A DNA stretch of 64,000 nucleotides from Terriglobia bacterium. Lineage in GTDB: Bacteria > Acidobacteriota > Terriglobia > Bryobacterales > Bryobacteraceae. The DNA is taken from positions 49,971 to 113,970 of the forward strand of contig JAIQFK010000032.1 in the NCBI GenBank assembly GCA_020073305.1. Direction: 5' to 3'. Each line of letters opens with the position of its first letter. Position 1 is the first letter of the stretch. Positions 45,324 through 53,701 of this stretch are shown here, in pieces. The position numbers were made by a program, and so were the translations under genes. The notes beneath the pieces were generated by a model, which saw only the letters and a list, made by a program, of their open reading frames with translations, searched no databases and was not told where the DNA came from.

Positions 45324-46280
45324 TCAGCGTTTGGGACGTTCCGCGTACTTGAGCGCTAGTGCGCGAATCTCATAACTGAAATCAAGAAAGCGCTTCTCCC
45401 AACGCTTCGCCTCCGCCGGCGTGTAGGCATAAAATCCCTTGGCGTTGGACGTGCCGCGCGCGCCGGATGCGACAACCTCTTGCATGAGCTTCGGCGTCTC
45501 TTGAGAGCGGCACAGGTCCGGCAGCAGGCCGCGCATGACCGCGGCGTAAGCCGGAATCCCAGTCAGATCCATGTAACGGAACGGGCCGGCCATGGTGATC
45601 CAATATCCCATGTCGTTTCGCACGGAGCGGTCCACATCTTCTATGGTCGCGTAGCCATTCTCCACCAGGTAAAACGCCTCGCGCAGCATCGCGTACATGA
45701 TTCGATTGGTGACGAAACCGCGAATATCGCGGCGGACCAGAGTCGGCTCCTTTTTCCAGAGACTGGCAAGCCGCATGACTTTCTCCGCATTCCGCGGATC
45801 GGTTTCATCCCCGCAGATCACTTCCAGGAAGCGCAGGATGTGGGCGGGCTCGCCCCAGTGAATGCCGAGAATTCTCCCGGGGTGGCGCGCGCCCCGCTGT
45901 AGCTCGGTCACCGGCAAAGACGAGGTGTTGCTGCCGATGAGCGCGTCGGGCGCAACGGCGTCCTCGACTTTGCGCAAGACTTCGCGTTTTTCGCCGAGAT
46001 CCTCGAAAATGGATTCGATGACGAGACCGCAACCGCGGAGTGCGCCAAAATCGTCTGAGGCGCTCAGATGTTTCAGCACACTGGCAGGCTCTTTGGATAA
46101 CAGCTTCTCGCGGCGCATGTCGCGCAACAGGGCCGAAACGCGCCGCTTCAGGTTGCGTCTGCGCGCAGCGTCTTTATCGATGCCGACGACGCGGTGTCCG
46201 GCGGCTAAAAGACAAGTCGCGATGCTGGTGCCCATCAATCCGAGGCCGACGACGCCGGCGGGAAACGGTTGCTCGATCAT
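45324..46280 (-). CDS. 3-hydroxyacyl-CoA dehydrogenase
   Basis: NAD-dependent oxidation of 3-hydroxyacyl-CoA; 318 residues, single-function type without a hydratase domain. The Rossmann motif is VGLGLMGTSIATCLLAAGHR, followed by IDKDAARR (Asp for NAD selectivity), SNTSSLPVTELQ (the Ser/Asn catalytic region), GIHWGEPAHI with the catalytic His, and the C-terminal helical domain from IRGFVTNRIMYAM with LTGIPAYAAVMRGLL. The start ATG at 46280 follows GGAAGGAGT ten bases upstream inside the end of the EamA gene; an in-frame ATG at 46304 overlaps that gene. Related enzymes act on 3-hydroxybutyryl-CoA or carnitine. Confidence 0.88.
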   Translation of the reverse strand: MIEQPFPAGVVGLGLMGTSIATCLLAAGHRVVGIDKDAARRRNLKRRVSALLRDMRREKLLSKEPASVLKHLSASDDFGALRGCGLVIESIFEDLGEKREVLRKVEDAVAPDALIGSNTSSLPVTELQRGARHPGRILGIHWGEPAHILRFLEVICGDETDPRNAEKVMRLASLWKKEPTLVRRDIRGFVTNRIMYAMLREAFYLVENGYATIEDVDRSVRNDMGYWITMAGPFRYMDLTGIPAYAAVMRGLLPDLCRSQETPKLMQEVVASGARGTSNAKGFYAYTPAEAKRWEKRFLDFSYEIRALALKYAERPKR

Positions 46281-46285
46281 GCCTG

Positions 46286-47281
46286 TCAGACTCCTTCCTG
46301 CCATGAGTTTTTGTCGCTCGCGTCGCGCATGCGCTTCCGCTCCTCGTACACCGTGACCAGAAATGTTCCGGCAAATACGAGGAAGCCGCCGAACAACAAT
46401 GGCGCCGTGATCCGTTCCCTGACCACCACGGTCGAGAGCAAAACTCCGAACACCGGTAACAAATAGATCGACAACGACGCTTGCGTCACGTCGATCTTCT
46501 CGATCACCCAGAAATACAGCAGCATGGAAAGGCTCAGGCTGAGGATGGCGATGGTCAGCAAGGTGGCCCAAACGCCGGCGCCCAGCGAGGTGAAGGCCGC
46601 AATGGTGGGGCGTTCGAAGACGAGCATCAACATCAGAAGCTCGAGGTCCGCCAGCAGAAAGCTGTAGACCAGCAGTTCGACCGGATTGAACGTTTCCAGC
46701 AGTATCTTGGTGTACGTGTTGTAGAACGCGCTGCCGAGACAACTCGAGAGAATCAGCAGGTTGCCGAGCAGATAGGTGCCGCGGAAGATCGCGACGGACT
46801 TCCAATCGATGTCCGAAACCATGAGCACGCCGCATATCGCCAGGGCGAAGGAGACCCAGCGGACAGCGGTCATTTTTTCGCCGAGCAGCATGACGGCCAT
46901 CAAGGCGGTCAGGACCGGAATGGTCAGAGTGAGCACTGATGCATTGCTTGCCAGCGAGTGCTCGACGCCCCAGGTGAGGCCGAGTTGCGCCGGAATAATG
47001 CCCAGCGTGGTGGCGAGCGAAAGGTCGCGCCAGACCACGGGTGTCCATGATGGCCGAGGCTTCTTGGCCCGGCTGATGCGCACGAGCGGCGCAAACAGCA
47101 CGGTGGAGAGCACCAGCGGAATCAAGGCAACGGCGATGGGGCCGAGGCGTTCGGTCGCGATCTTCACGCCTGGGAATTGAAAGGCCCACATCAGGTTCAC
47201 CAGGACCAGAACCAAAAAGTACTGGATGGGTGAGCGCCCGCGGGCATCGCGCGGCGTGCCAGTCGTTTCGCTCATAGTCAC
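46286..47281 (-). CDS. EamA/DMT family permease
   Basis: Ten-helix drug/metabolite transporter, 331 residues, with two EamA repeats: FLVLVLVNLMWAFQFPGVKI opening repeat one and NLLILSSCLGSAFYNTYTKI opening repeat two. The loop between and the C-terminal LLFGGFLVFAGTFLVTVYEE are typical. It exports or imports a small metabolite of unknown identity; an amino acid or a CoA-pathway product would suit its neighbours. It ends five bases before the 3-hydroxyacyl-CoA dehydrogenase start and lies seven bases after the GH20 stop, so at least three genes are co-transcribed. Confidence 0.9.
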   Translation of the reverse strand: MTMSETTGTPRDARGRSPIQYFLVLVLVNLMWAFQFPGVKIATERLGPIAVALIPLVLSTVLFAPLVRISRAKKPRPSWTPVVWRDLSLATTLGIIPAQLGLTWGVEHSLASNASVLTLTIPVLTALMAVMLLGEKMTAVRWVSFALAICGVLMVSDIDWKSVAIFRGTYLLGNLLILSSCLGSAFYNTYTKILLETFNPVELLVYSFLLADLELLMLMLVFERPTIAAFTSLGAGVWATLLTIAILSLSLSMLLYFWVIEKIDVTQASLSIYLLPVFGVLLSTVVVRERITAPLLFGGFLVFAGTFLVTVYEERKRMRDASDKNSWQEGV

Positions 47282-47288
47282 TGTTTAG

Positions 47289-49358
47289 TCACATGCGCGG
47301 CCGGAGTTCCTCGAGCGCCGGCAACGTGTCGCCATCCTTGAATCCGTGGAGCAGGTCCCAGAGCCGTGTCTGCAGGCGCCGCCAGTATTCATATTCGGCT
47401 TCCCACCGGCCCAGCACGCTGTGCATGCGATGGTCTGTATATTCGGCGAGCCAGGCCGATTGGTAGACTCCGCGGAGGTCCGAAATCTCATCCATCAGAT
47501 CCATGATGCGGCCGTGATTGCGCGCGCTTGATTCCCAGCCGAGATAGAAGTGCACGTCGTCGCGGCTGGGATGGCTGCCCAAAGTCTTGAAATATCCGGC
47601 CATTTCGAGCGCGTAAATGTACTTCATGCCGGCGTAGTCCAGCATTCGCGCGGCTATGACCAGGCTGGGCAGCGAGTAGGTGTCTGCATTCAGAGCGAGG
47701 GCGCGATCCAGGTGCTCCTGCGCCTCTTCCGCCAGCAGCCGGATCTCTCGGAGCGATTCCCGGTGCGGCGCCAGGCGATTGAGGCGCGCGGGCGTCAGCG
47801 GTTCGTCCCAAAGCCGGAAGATGGTTTCCGATCCCAGCACCGTCTGCGCGCGCTGTTGCGCCTTGGCTAGCAATTCGAGCGCTGGAGCTACTTCAGCGGC
47901 CACGGGCGCGGAGTAGAATGCGGCGGTGTAGTCGGCGAAAAATCGCGTGCGATCCATGGGCGCTTGCTGCCATGCAGCCGCGGCGCCGTACGCCATGGCC
48001 GGCAGCGCCGTCCGGTAGAGCACCTGCGAAGCGTCAGTCCAGCCGGTGTTGATCATGCCCATGGCGCCGTACTTGCGCGCGTCGGCGAGAAAACCGTCGA
48101 TGTTTTCGAAGGATCGGAAGAAGTCCGGAGCGATCTCATCCCAGCACCAGATTCCCGGCGCAAACACTTGCGGCACTTTCTCGCGGGCGAAGGGCTCGAC
48201 GAAGGCGGCATAGTTCGGTTCGACTTCATAGTGCCATGGGACGGCAATTACGTCCTTGGGCAACTGCGAAAGAAGTTCGGGGTACTTGATGAAGATGCGC
48301 GCGCCGCTGTTGACGTCGGCCCAGAACATGGGGCGCTTGCCGAACTGGCGGACCAACGCGGTGATGCTCTTCAACTGCTCGATGTACAGCTTTCCCGGCT
48401 CCACGCCGCCGGCGGCCGGCGCGCCCGCTTTCTCCAGCTCCCACGGTTCATCCATACCGACGTGAAACCACGGGCTCGGAAACAGGGCGGCCAGTTGGGC
48501 CACCCAATCATGCAGCAGCGCCTGCGTTTGCGGATTGCGAGGATTGATCTCTCCGCCGTGCGGGATCGCGCTCAGGTCGGCGTATCGTTCGACGCGGAAC
48601 AGGTCGTGAAGGTGGCCATAAAGCTCCAGGCACGGGACGACGTCGACGTGGCGCGCGCGCGCGTAGTCGATCATCCGGCGAATCTGCTGCTCGGAGTAGC
48701 GTGCTCCGGGGTTGAGGAGCGGGTAGCCGCGCAGCTCGATGTTGGCTTCGGAGTAGAAGTAATACTGATTGGCTTTCCAGCGGGCGAGGAAATCGATTTG
48801 CCGCTTGACTTCGTCCTCGGTGGGCAACGGCCCGTGGCTGGTATCCATCATGAAACCGCGGTACGCCAGGGCCGGCCAGTCATGGATCTCGACTTCCGGC
48901 AGGAATTTCTCCCCCGCGCGTTCTTCCACCAACTGGCGGACGGTTTCCGCGGCATAGTACAAGCCGGCGGAAGTTCGCGCACGAATTTCGGCGCCTGCCG
49001 AACGGATGCGGACCTCGTAGGATTCCCTGGAATCCGGGCCGGGCCGGTCATCCGCGCCGGGAAGCGGGTCGACGGCGCCAGTTCTGTACAGCGCGATGCT
49101 TCGACCGGTGGCCCTGCCGCTCAACACAGGGAGCTTTGCTCCGGTTAAATCTGCCAATGCTGATGCCAATTGATCCGCCGCGAACAAATCTTCAGCCAGC
49201 GGGCTCGACTCGAAGGAGATGGTTACGCCCTTCAGCGCCAGCCTGCCCTCACCGTACCGAATCTGTTGGGGCCGTGGAATCAGCGGATTGTGATCGGCGC
49301 ACAGGGCCGGAACCAGAAGCAGCAGCCGGCACAGGAGAACCGGCAGGATCATTCGCAT
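47289..49358 (-). CDS. Secreted GH20 beta-N-acetylhexosaminidase-like enzyme
   Basis: Exo-hexosaminidase of family GH20, 689 residues, exported (signal peptide of about 20 residues, cleavage after VPALCA). The N-terminal GH20b domain begins NPLIPRPQQIRYGEGRLAL; the barrel starts ALAYRGFMMDTSHGPLPTED, continues through VDVVPCLELYGH and WFHVGMDEPWELEKA, whose Asp-Glu pair is the substrate-assisted catalytic dyad, and MFWADVNSGARI. A long helical C-terminal region of about 200 residues has AGYFKTLGSHPSRDDVHFYL. The start is the first of two ATGs two codons apart. It leads the minus-strand group EamA, 3-hydroxyacyl-CoA dehydrogenase, D-aminoacylase. Confidence 0.85.
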   Translation of the reverse strand: MRMILPVLLCRLLLLVPALCADHNPLIPRPQQIRYGEGRLALKGVTISFESSPLAEDLFAADQLASALADLTGAKLPVLSGRATGRSIALYRTGAVDPLPGADDRPGPDSRESYEVRIRSAGAEIRARTSAGLYYAAETVRQLVEERAGEKFLPEVEIHDWPALAYRGFMMDTSHGPLPTEDEVKRQIDFLARWKANQYYFYSEANIELRGYPLLNPGARYSEQQIRRMIDYARARHVDVVPCLELYGHLHDLFRVERYADLSAIPHGGEINPRNPQTQALLHDWVAQLAALFPSPWFHVGMDEPWELEKAGAPAAGGVEPGKLYIEQLKSITALVRQFGKRPMFWADVNSGARIFIKYPELLSQLPKDVIAVPWHYEVEPNYAAFVEPFAREKVPQVFAPGIWCWDEIAPDFFRSFENIDGFLADARKYGAMGMINTGWTDASQVLYRTALPAMAYGAAAAWQQAPMDRTRFFADYTAAFYSAPVAAEVAPALELLAKAQQRAQTVLGSETIFRLWDEPLTPARLNRLAPHRESLREIRLLAEEAQEHLDRALALNADTYSLPSLVIAARMLDYAGMKYIYALEMAGYFKTLGSHPSRDDVHFYLGWESSARNHGRIMDLMDEISDLRGVYQSAWLAEYTDHRMHSVLGRWEAEYEYWRRLQTRLWDLLHGFKDGDTLPALEELRPRM

Positions 49359-49442
49359 GGAAGTGGATATGGTACGCCAACGCCGCAGCGGGCACAATCG
49401 CCACGCATCGCGTTGGCTGCCAGATTGTGTCGCAGTGGAGAA

Positions 49443-51872
49443 TCAATCCCGCAGCGTGCGGGCTGGATCGGTCCGCGTGGCACGCCATACGGGCAAGAAA
49501 CACGCCGCCAGTGACGCGAGCGTCATCACGACGAATGCAGATCCGAAAGCCAGCGGGTCGCGCGGGCTCACCTGGTAGAGCAGATTCCCCATTAGCCGCG
49601 TCAGTCCCAGCGCCGCTCCCGCGCCGAGGAGAACGCCGCCTGCCGTCAACGCGAGGCCGTGGGACATGACGAGCCGCAGCAGGTCCGATGTGCGCGCGCC
49701 GAGCGCCATGCGCAGCCCTAGTTCGCGTGTCGTCTGGGAAACTGTGTAGGACATTACGCCGTAGAGTCCGATCGCGGCGAGCAGCAATGCCAGCCCGCCA
49801 AACACGCCAAGCATCATGACCGCCATCCTGTGCACGGCCGTGGTGCGGTCGACCTGTTCCTGCATCGTGATGACCTCGCCGGGCGCCAGGTTCGCGTCGA
49901 GCGTATGGACCTCGCGAGCCAATGCCTTGGTCATGGCTTGCGGCCCTAACGATGTTCGGATGTGCAGGCCCGAACCTAGAGAGTTCTGGCGCATGGGCAC
50001 GTAGAAAAACGGCCTCGGCGTCTCGCGCAGATTCCGGTACTTTGAGACCTTTGCGACGCCGACCACGTCCATCCAACGTCCTTTAACCTGCAGACGCCTG
50101 CCGACGGGATCCTGCCCGCGCCAGTATTGGGCCGCCATCGCCTCATTGACGATGGCCACCGGCAGCGCGGTTTCGTCGTCGGCGCGCGTGAACTCACGGC
50201 CTGAAACCAGTGGAATGCCCATGGTGGCGAGATATGCGGGCCCCACCTCGTTGTACTCGACCGTGGGCTGTTCGCCGGGCACGGTCTCATAACCATCGAC
50301 GGCGATGGGCGCGGACGAATAACCGCGATAGCCGAATGGCGTGATGCGCGCGAACACAGCCGATTCAACGCCGCCGAGCGCCTGGAGGCGGTCGATCAGC
50401 TCGTCTTGAAAATTCCTGGTTCGCGGGGCATCGTATCCCGCGGAAACCGTGTCGACCCAGGTGGTCAGCACGCGTCCGGTCGAGAATCCGGGGCTTGTAT
50501 TCTGGAGCGCGTGCAGGCTCCGGAGCACGAGGCCGCCTCCTACTAATAAAAGGAAGCTCAGCGATACTTGCGCTACCACCAGGCTCGAACGCACCAGCGC
50601 TCGCCGCCGTCCGCCGACGACGCCGGCCGAATCGGCCTTCAGGGCCGAGGAAAGATCGATCTTGCTGGTCTGAAACGCGGGCACCAGCCCGAACAGCAGC
50701 GTCGAGATCAGGCAAACGCCGGCGCTTAACGCGAGTACGCGCCAATCCAGCTGGCCTGGCAGATTCATGGTGGCGCCGCCCCGCGCAGGGAGCAACAGCA
50801 CGAGCAGGTTACGGCACCAGCTCGCAGCGACGAGTCCGCCGGCAGCAGCGAGACAGGACAGGATCAGGCCTTCTGTTAGAAGCTGCCTCAGCAGACGGCC
50901 GCGCCCGGCGCCGACGGCCAGCCGAACCGTCATTTCATGCCGCCGGCCGAAAGCCCGGACCAGCAGCAGATTGCTGACGTTCGCACACGCGATGAGGAGC
51001 ACGAAAACCACCACAGCGAGCGCGATGCTCAGCGTTGGGAGCAGAGTGCCCGCGTTGTTGAAAGGGGTTTGCCACAGCGGGAACAACTTGATGGCGCGGC
51101 CGCGGTTGGTCTCGGGATAATCGGTTTCCAATCGTTTGGCCACGGCGGAAACCTCGGCCTGCGCCTGCTCCGGAGTCACACCGGGCTTGAGGCGAACGAA
51201 ACCTTCGATCCAGCGCGCGCCGCGATCCTCCAATTTGTATCCGCCCGGATCAAATCGTTCCTGCATCGAGAGCGGTACCCAGAACTGCATGGCCCAGCCC
51301 ACGAAGGTCCCATAGAATCCTTCCGGCGCCACGCCAATAATCGTCTGCGGCATGCCGTTGAGCATCTGCGTTTTGCCGATGATGTCCGGATCGCCGCGAA
51401 AGCGGACCTTCCACATCGAATAGCTGATCACGGTGACCGGGTGCGCGTTGCGGCCGAAGTTTTCGGCCGGCTCGAACGCGCGCCCCAGAATCGGATGGAC
51501 TCCCAGTGCTTCGAAATAGTTGGTGGAGACAACGCTGCCGGCCGCGACCTCAGCCCGGTCGCCGATGCTGAGCGTGGTCCCGGTGATCCGGTCCACGATG
51601 AACGCATCGAAGAGCGTGCAGTTTTTCTGAAGATCGACGAAATCGGGCCATGAGACGTCGGTGTGACCAGGAACGCTCCGATCCGTTCCGGCGACGGCCA
51701 TCATTCGCTCCTGGTGGGTGACGGCCGGGAACGGACGCAACAGGATTCCTTCGATCCAACTGAAAACAGAGGTGGTTGCGGCGATCCCAAGGGTCAGGCA
51801 GAGGATGGCCAGGACGGAAAAGCCCGGACTGCGCCGGAGCATGCGGATGCCGTAGCGAAGGTCTTGCAACAT
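49443..51872 (-). CDS. Acidobacterial duplicated orphan permease (TIGR03434-type ABC permease)
   Basis: An 809-residue MacB/FtsX-like permease without a cognate ATPase in the window. Two copies of the core are visible: an N-terminal helix (FSVLAILCLTLGIAATTSVF), a large periplasmic MacB-type domain with VISYSMWKVRFRGDPDIIG and LNGMPQTIIGVAPEGFYG, a block of helices around 285-400, then a second periplasmic part, and a final helix set with IGLYGVMSYTVSQTTRELGL and RMALGARTSDLL. It lacks the short N-terminal helical extension of the homologue at 53702. The function of these orphan permeases is not settled; membrane remodelling or lipoprotein handling is possible. Confidence 0.88.
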   Translation of the reverse strand: MLQDLRYGIRMLRRSPGFSVLAILCLTLGIAATTSVFSWIEGILLRPFPAVTHQERMMAVAGTDRSVPGHTDVSWPDFVDLQKNCTLFDAFIVDRITGTTLSIGDRAEVAAGSVVSTNYFEALGVHPILGRAFEPAENFGRNAHPVTVISYSMWKVRFRGDPDIIGKTQMLNGMPQTIIGVAPEGFYGTFVGWAMQFWVPLSMQERFDPGGYKLEDRGARWIEGFVRLKPGVTPEQAQAEVSAVAKRLETDYPETNRGRAIKLFPLWQTPFNNAGTLLPTLSIALAVVVFVLLIACANVSNLLLVRAFGRRHEMTVRLAVGAGRGRLLRQLLTEGLILSCLAAAGGLVAASWCRNLLVLLLPARGGATMNLPGQLDWRVLALSAGVCLISTLLFGLVPAFQTSKIDLSSALKADSAGVVGGRRRALVRSSLVVAQVSLSFLLLVGGGLVLRSLHALQNTSPGFSTGRVLTTWVDTVSAGYDAPRTRNFQDELIDRLQALGGVESAVFARITPFGYRGYSSAPIAVDGYETVPGEQPTVEYNEVGPAYLATMGIPLVSGREFTRADDETALPVAIVNEAMAAQYWRGQDPVGRRLQVKGRWMDVVGVAKVSKYRNLRETPRPFFYVPMRQNSLGSGLHIRTSLGPQAMTKALAREVHTLDANLAPGEVITMQEQVDRTTAVHRMAVMMLGVFGGLALLLAAIGLYGVMSYTVSQTTRELGLRMALGARTSDLLRLVMSHGLALTAGGVLLGAGAALGLTRLMGNLLYQVSPRDPLAFGSAFVVMTLASLAACFLPVWRATRTDPARTLRD

Positions 51873-51914
51873 GATTGGCTAAAGAGACGGACCAACCTCA
51901 GAAGGGTTACCTGC

Positions 51915-52688
51915 TCATGGGGTTTTATGTGTCCAGTCCCATTCGAAACGACTTTTCAGCACGACGCCCGGCCCGCGATTTCCGAGGTCGAAACCAATGC
52001 CCATATTGATGTGGAAAACCGCGCCGGTCTCCCAATCTCCCCCGACAAATAGTTGATGCACCTCGGGTTGAGCGCGGGGCGGAACATTGATGCTCTCGAT
52101 TTCGCCGTAGTACTCGAGCGAAGGAGAGAACTCCTTTCGTTTCCAACGGACGAGAGCGCCTGGTTCGAAGTTCCAGCCGTGAGCGGTGCCCGGTCCGTGG
52201 AGGGCGCGCTCAAAAACCGGATTAAAGACGATCTGCCATCGCGAAAACTCGCGGTCGATGATGGGACGCAGTTCGACACGGCGCGAGTTCTGCTCGTAGC
52301 GCGTGTTTTGAAAAGAGAATTCCGCGACCAGACCCAGGCGCACGGGCAAATGCCAGGACTCAGGCGCGTAGAGATGTGGCAGGAATCTCCATCCGGCGAA
52401 TTGAGGCGAATAGCCCGGCTCCCAGGCATTGAGAAACATGAATCCAAGCGCGAAGTTCTTCGATAATCCGAAGGTTGGCTCCCAGGTCAGATGCGTCTGG
52501 CGCCGCGTGGGCCATAGCGTGCCATCCCTCAGGGAGTCTCCCTGGGCTTCGAAATTGAGATGAGCCTCAAGGCTGTATTCATTGCGCAGCAAGGGCTCAT
52601 ATTCATAGATGTGTATTTCGAACGGATCCTGAGCCAACAGTCTGGACCAGCAGCAGAGCAAACCTGCAAATCGCAGCAAGGTTTTCAT
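51915..52688 (-). CDS. Outer-membrane beta-barrel protein, unknown
   Basis: A 257-residue exported protein. The start at 52688 gives a signal peptide (MKTLLRFAGLLCCWSRLLAQ). The rest alternates in the way of barrel strands with aromatic belts: YEPLLRNEYSLEAHLNFEAQ, FGLSKNFALGFMFLNAWEPG, LPVRLGLVAEFSFQNTRY, FSRWQIVFNPVFER and FSPSLEYYGEIESINV. It resembles the barrels of the phenol-degradation MetA type. The next gene on the same strand (49443) begins 42 bases after its stop. No substrate is known. Confidence 0.72.
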   Translation of the reverse strand: MKTLLRFAGLLCCWSRLLAQDPFEIHIYEYEPLLRNEYSLEAHLNFEAQGDSLRDGTLWPTRRQTHLTWEPTFGLSKNFALGFMFLNAWEPGYSPQFAGWRFLPHLYAPESWHLPVRLGLVAEFSFQNTRYEQNSRRVELRPIIDREFSRWQIVFNPVFERALHGPGTAHGWNFEPGALVRWKRKEFSPSLEYYGEIESINVPPRAQPEVHQLFVGGDWETGAVFHINMGIGFDLGNRGPGVVLKSRFEWDWTHKTP

Positions 52689-52769
52689 GACTGTTTCGTG
52701 CAACCCAAAAGCCTAGCAAAGCTTGTGTACGATCATAGGAAAGGTCGTCAAATTTCAAATCAATTGCTC

Positions 52770-53333
52770 ATGGTGACGCCTGAGTTCATGACGCAGCGGC
52801 TCCTGCTTCGTCCCCTGGAGTTGGCGGATGCGGAACAAGTCCAGGTTCTGTTTCCACACTGGGAGATCGTGCGATATCTGGCAAACCACGTTCCGTGGCC
52901 TTATCCATCAGACGGGGCTTTTCGATACTATCGCGACGAGGCTTTACCGGCAGCCGAGCGCGGCGAGGAATGGCACTGGACGTTGCGGCTGAAGAGCGCC
53001 CCCGGGCAGTTGATTGGGAGCATCAGCCTGATGAGGAAGGAAAATAACAACCGTGGCTTCTGGCTTGGCTTGCCCTGGCATGGACAGGGGTTGATGAGCG
53101 AGGCGTGCGCGGTGGTCACCGACTACTGGTTCGATGTGCTGAATTTCGCGGTGATGCGTGTCCCGAAGGCGGCTGCGAACGCGCCATCGCGGCGCATTTC
53201 CGAAAAGAGCGGCATGCGAATTGTCGCTACCGAAGAGCGCGACTATGTCTCCGGCCGCCTTCTCACCGAGATTTGGGAGATCACGGCAGAGGAGTGGCGG
53301 GCGCGGAGGCCGCTTCCTAAAGATGATCGATAG
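52770..53333 (+). CDS. GNAT family N-acetyltransferase (RimJ/RimL-like)
   Basis: A 187-residue acetyltransferase that moves acetyl from acetyl-CoA to an amine. It has the RimJ/RimL pattern: TQRLLLRPLELADAEQVQVL at the N-terminus, LIGSISLMRKENNNRGFWLG, LPWHGQGLMSEACAVVTDYW (the CoA pyrophosphate-binding Q/R-x-x-G-x-G region, here with GxG partly kept), VPKAAANAPSRRISEKSGMR and DYVSGRLLTEIWEIT. The start at 52770 is the ATG that begins this domain; an open frame continues upstream but overlaps a divergent gene. It faces the outer-membrane barrel gene and precedes the PadR gene by 39 bases. Confidence 0.88.
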   Translation: MVTPEFMTQRLLLRPLELADAEQVQVLFPHWEIVRYLANHVPWPYPSDGAFRYYRDEALPAAERGEEWHWTLRLKSAPGQLIGSISLMRKENNNRGFWLGLPWHGQGLMSEACAVVTDYWFDVLNFAVMRVPKAAANAPSRRISEKSGMRIVATEERDYVSGRLLTEIWEITAEEWRARRPLPKDDR

Positions 53334-53360
53334 GAAAATAGCATTAATTATGATATATTC

Positions 53361-53366
53361 TAGAAT
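53361..53366 (+). promoter_or_regulatory. -10-like TAGAAT six bases before the PadR gene
   Basis: TAGAAT ends six bases before the ATG at 53373. The preceding AT-rich stretch holds a TATGAT (53349) and the direct repeat TCTAG at 53360 and 53367, which could be an operator for autoregulation. No Shine-Dalgarno is seen. Confidence 0.4.
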
Positions 53367-53372
53367 CTAGCT

Positions 53373-53693
53373 ATGGACATTCTGCAGGGTACGCTGGATC
53401 TGCTCATTCTGCGCGCGCTGGAACTCGCTCCCATGCACGGCATCGGCATCGCCGACCGGATTCAACAGGTCACGCACGGCACGTTCGTGGTCAAGCCAGG
53501 ATCTCTGTTCCCCGCGCTCCGGCGCCTGGAACAGCAGGGCTGGATCGAAGGCAAATGGGGCCCCTCGGAAAACAACCGGCGCGCCCGTTACTACACGCTG
53601 ACGCGTGCCGGCCGCGGCCAGTTTGCCGAACAGAAGCGCAACTGGTATCGGATGACTTCGGCCATGAACTGGATGCTGGAGTCGGAAGGATAG
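53373..53693 (+). CDS. PadR-family transcriptional regulator (acidobacterial TIGR03433-type)
   Basis: A 106-residue winged-helix regulator. It starts MDILQGTLDLLILRALELAP and continues MHGIGIADRIQQVTHGTFVV, SLFPALRRLEQQGWIEGKWG, NNRRARYYTLTRAGRGQF, the standard PadR fold with wing, without a long C-terminal dimer arm. It lies eight bases before an orphan permease gene, an arrangement characteristic of acidobacteria, and presumably represses that permease. The start has a -10-like hexamer and the TCTAG repeats directly upstream, which suits autoregulation. Confidence 0.92.
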   Translation: MDILQGTLDLLILRALELAPMHGIGIADRIQQVTHGTFVVKPGSLFPALRRLEQQGWIEGKWGPSENNRRARYYTLTRAGRGQFAEQKRNWYRMTSAMNWMLESEG

Positions 53694-53701
53694 GAGCCGC
53701 C

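Noticed and set aside
45324..47189. A 621-codon version of the 3-hydroxyacyl-CoA dehydrogenase gene
   Set aside because: The first 303 codons lie in another frame of the EamA gene on the same strand and do not resemble protein. The dehydrogenase begins at 46280.
47964..49148. 394-codon plus-strand frame opposite the GH20 gene
   Set aside because: Antisense shadow of a firm gene in GC-rich sequence.
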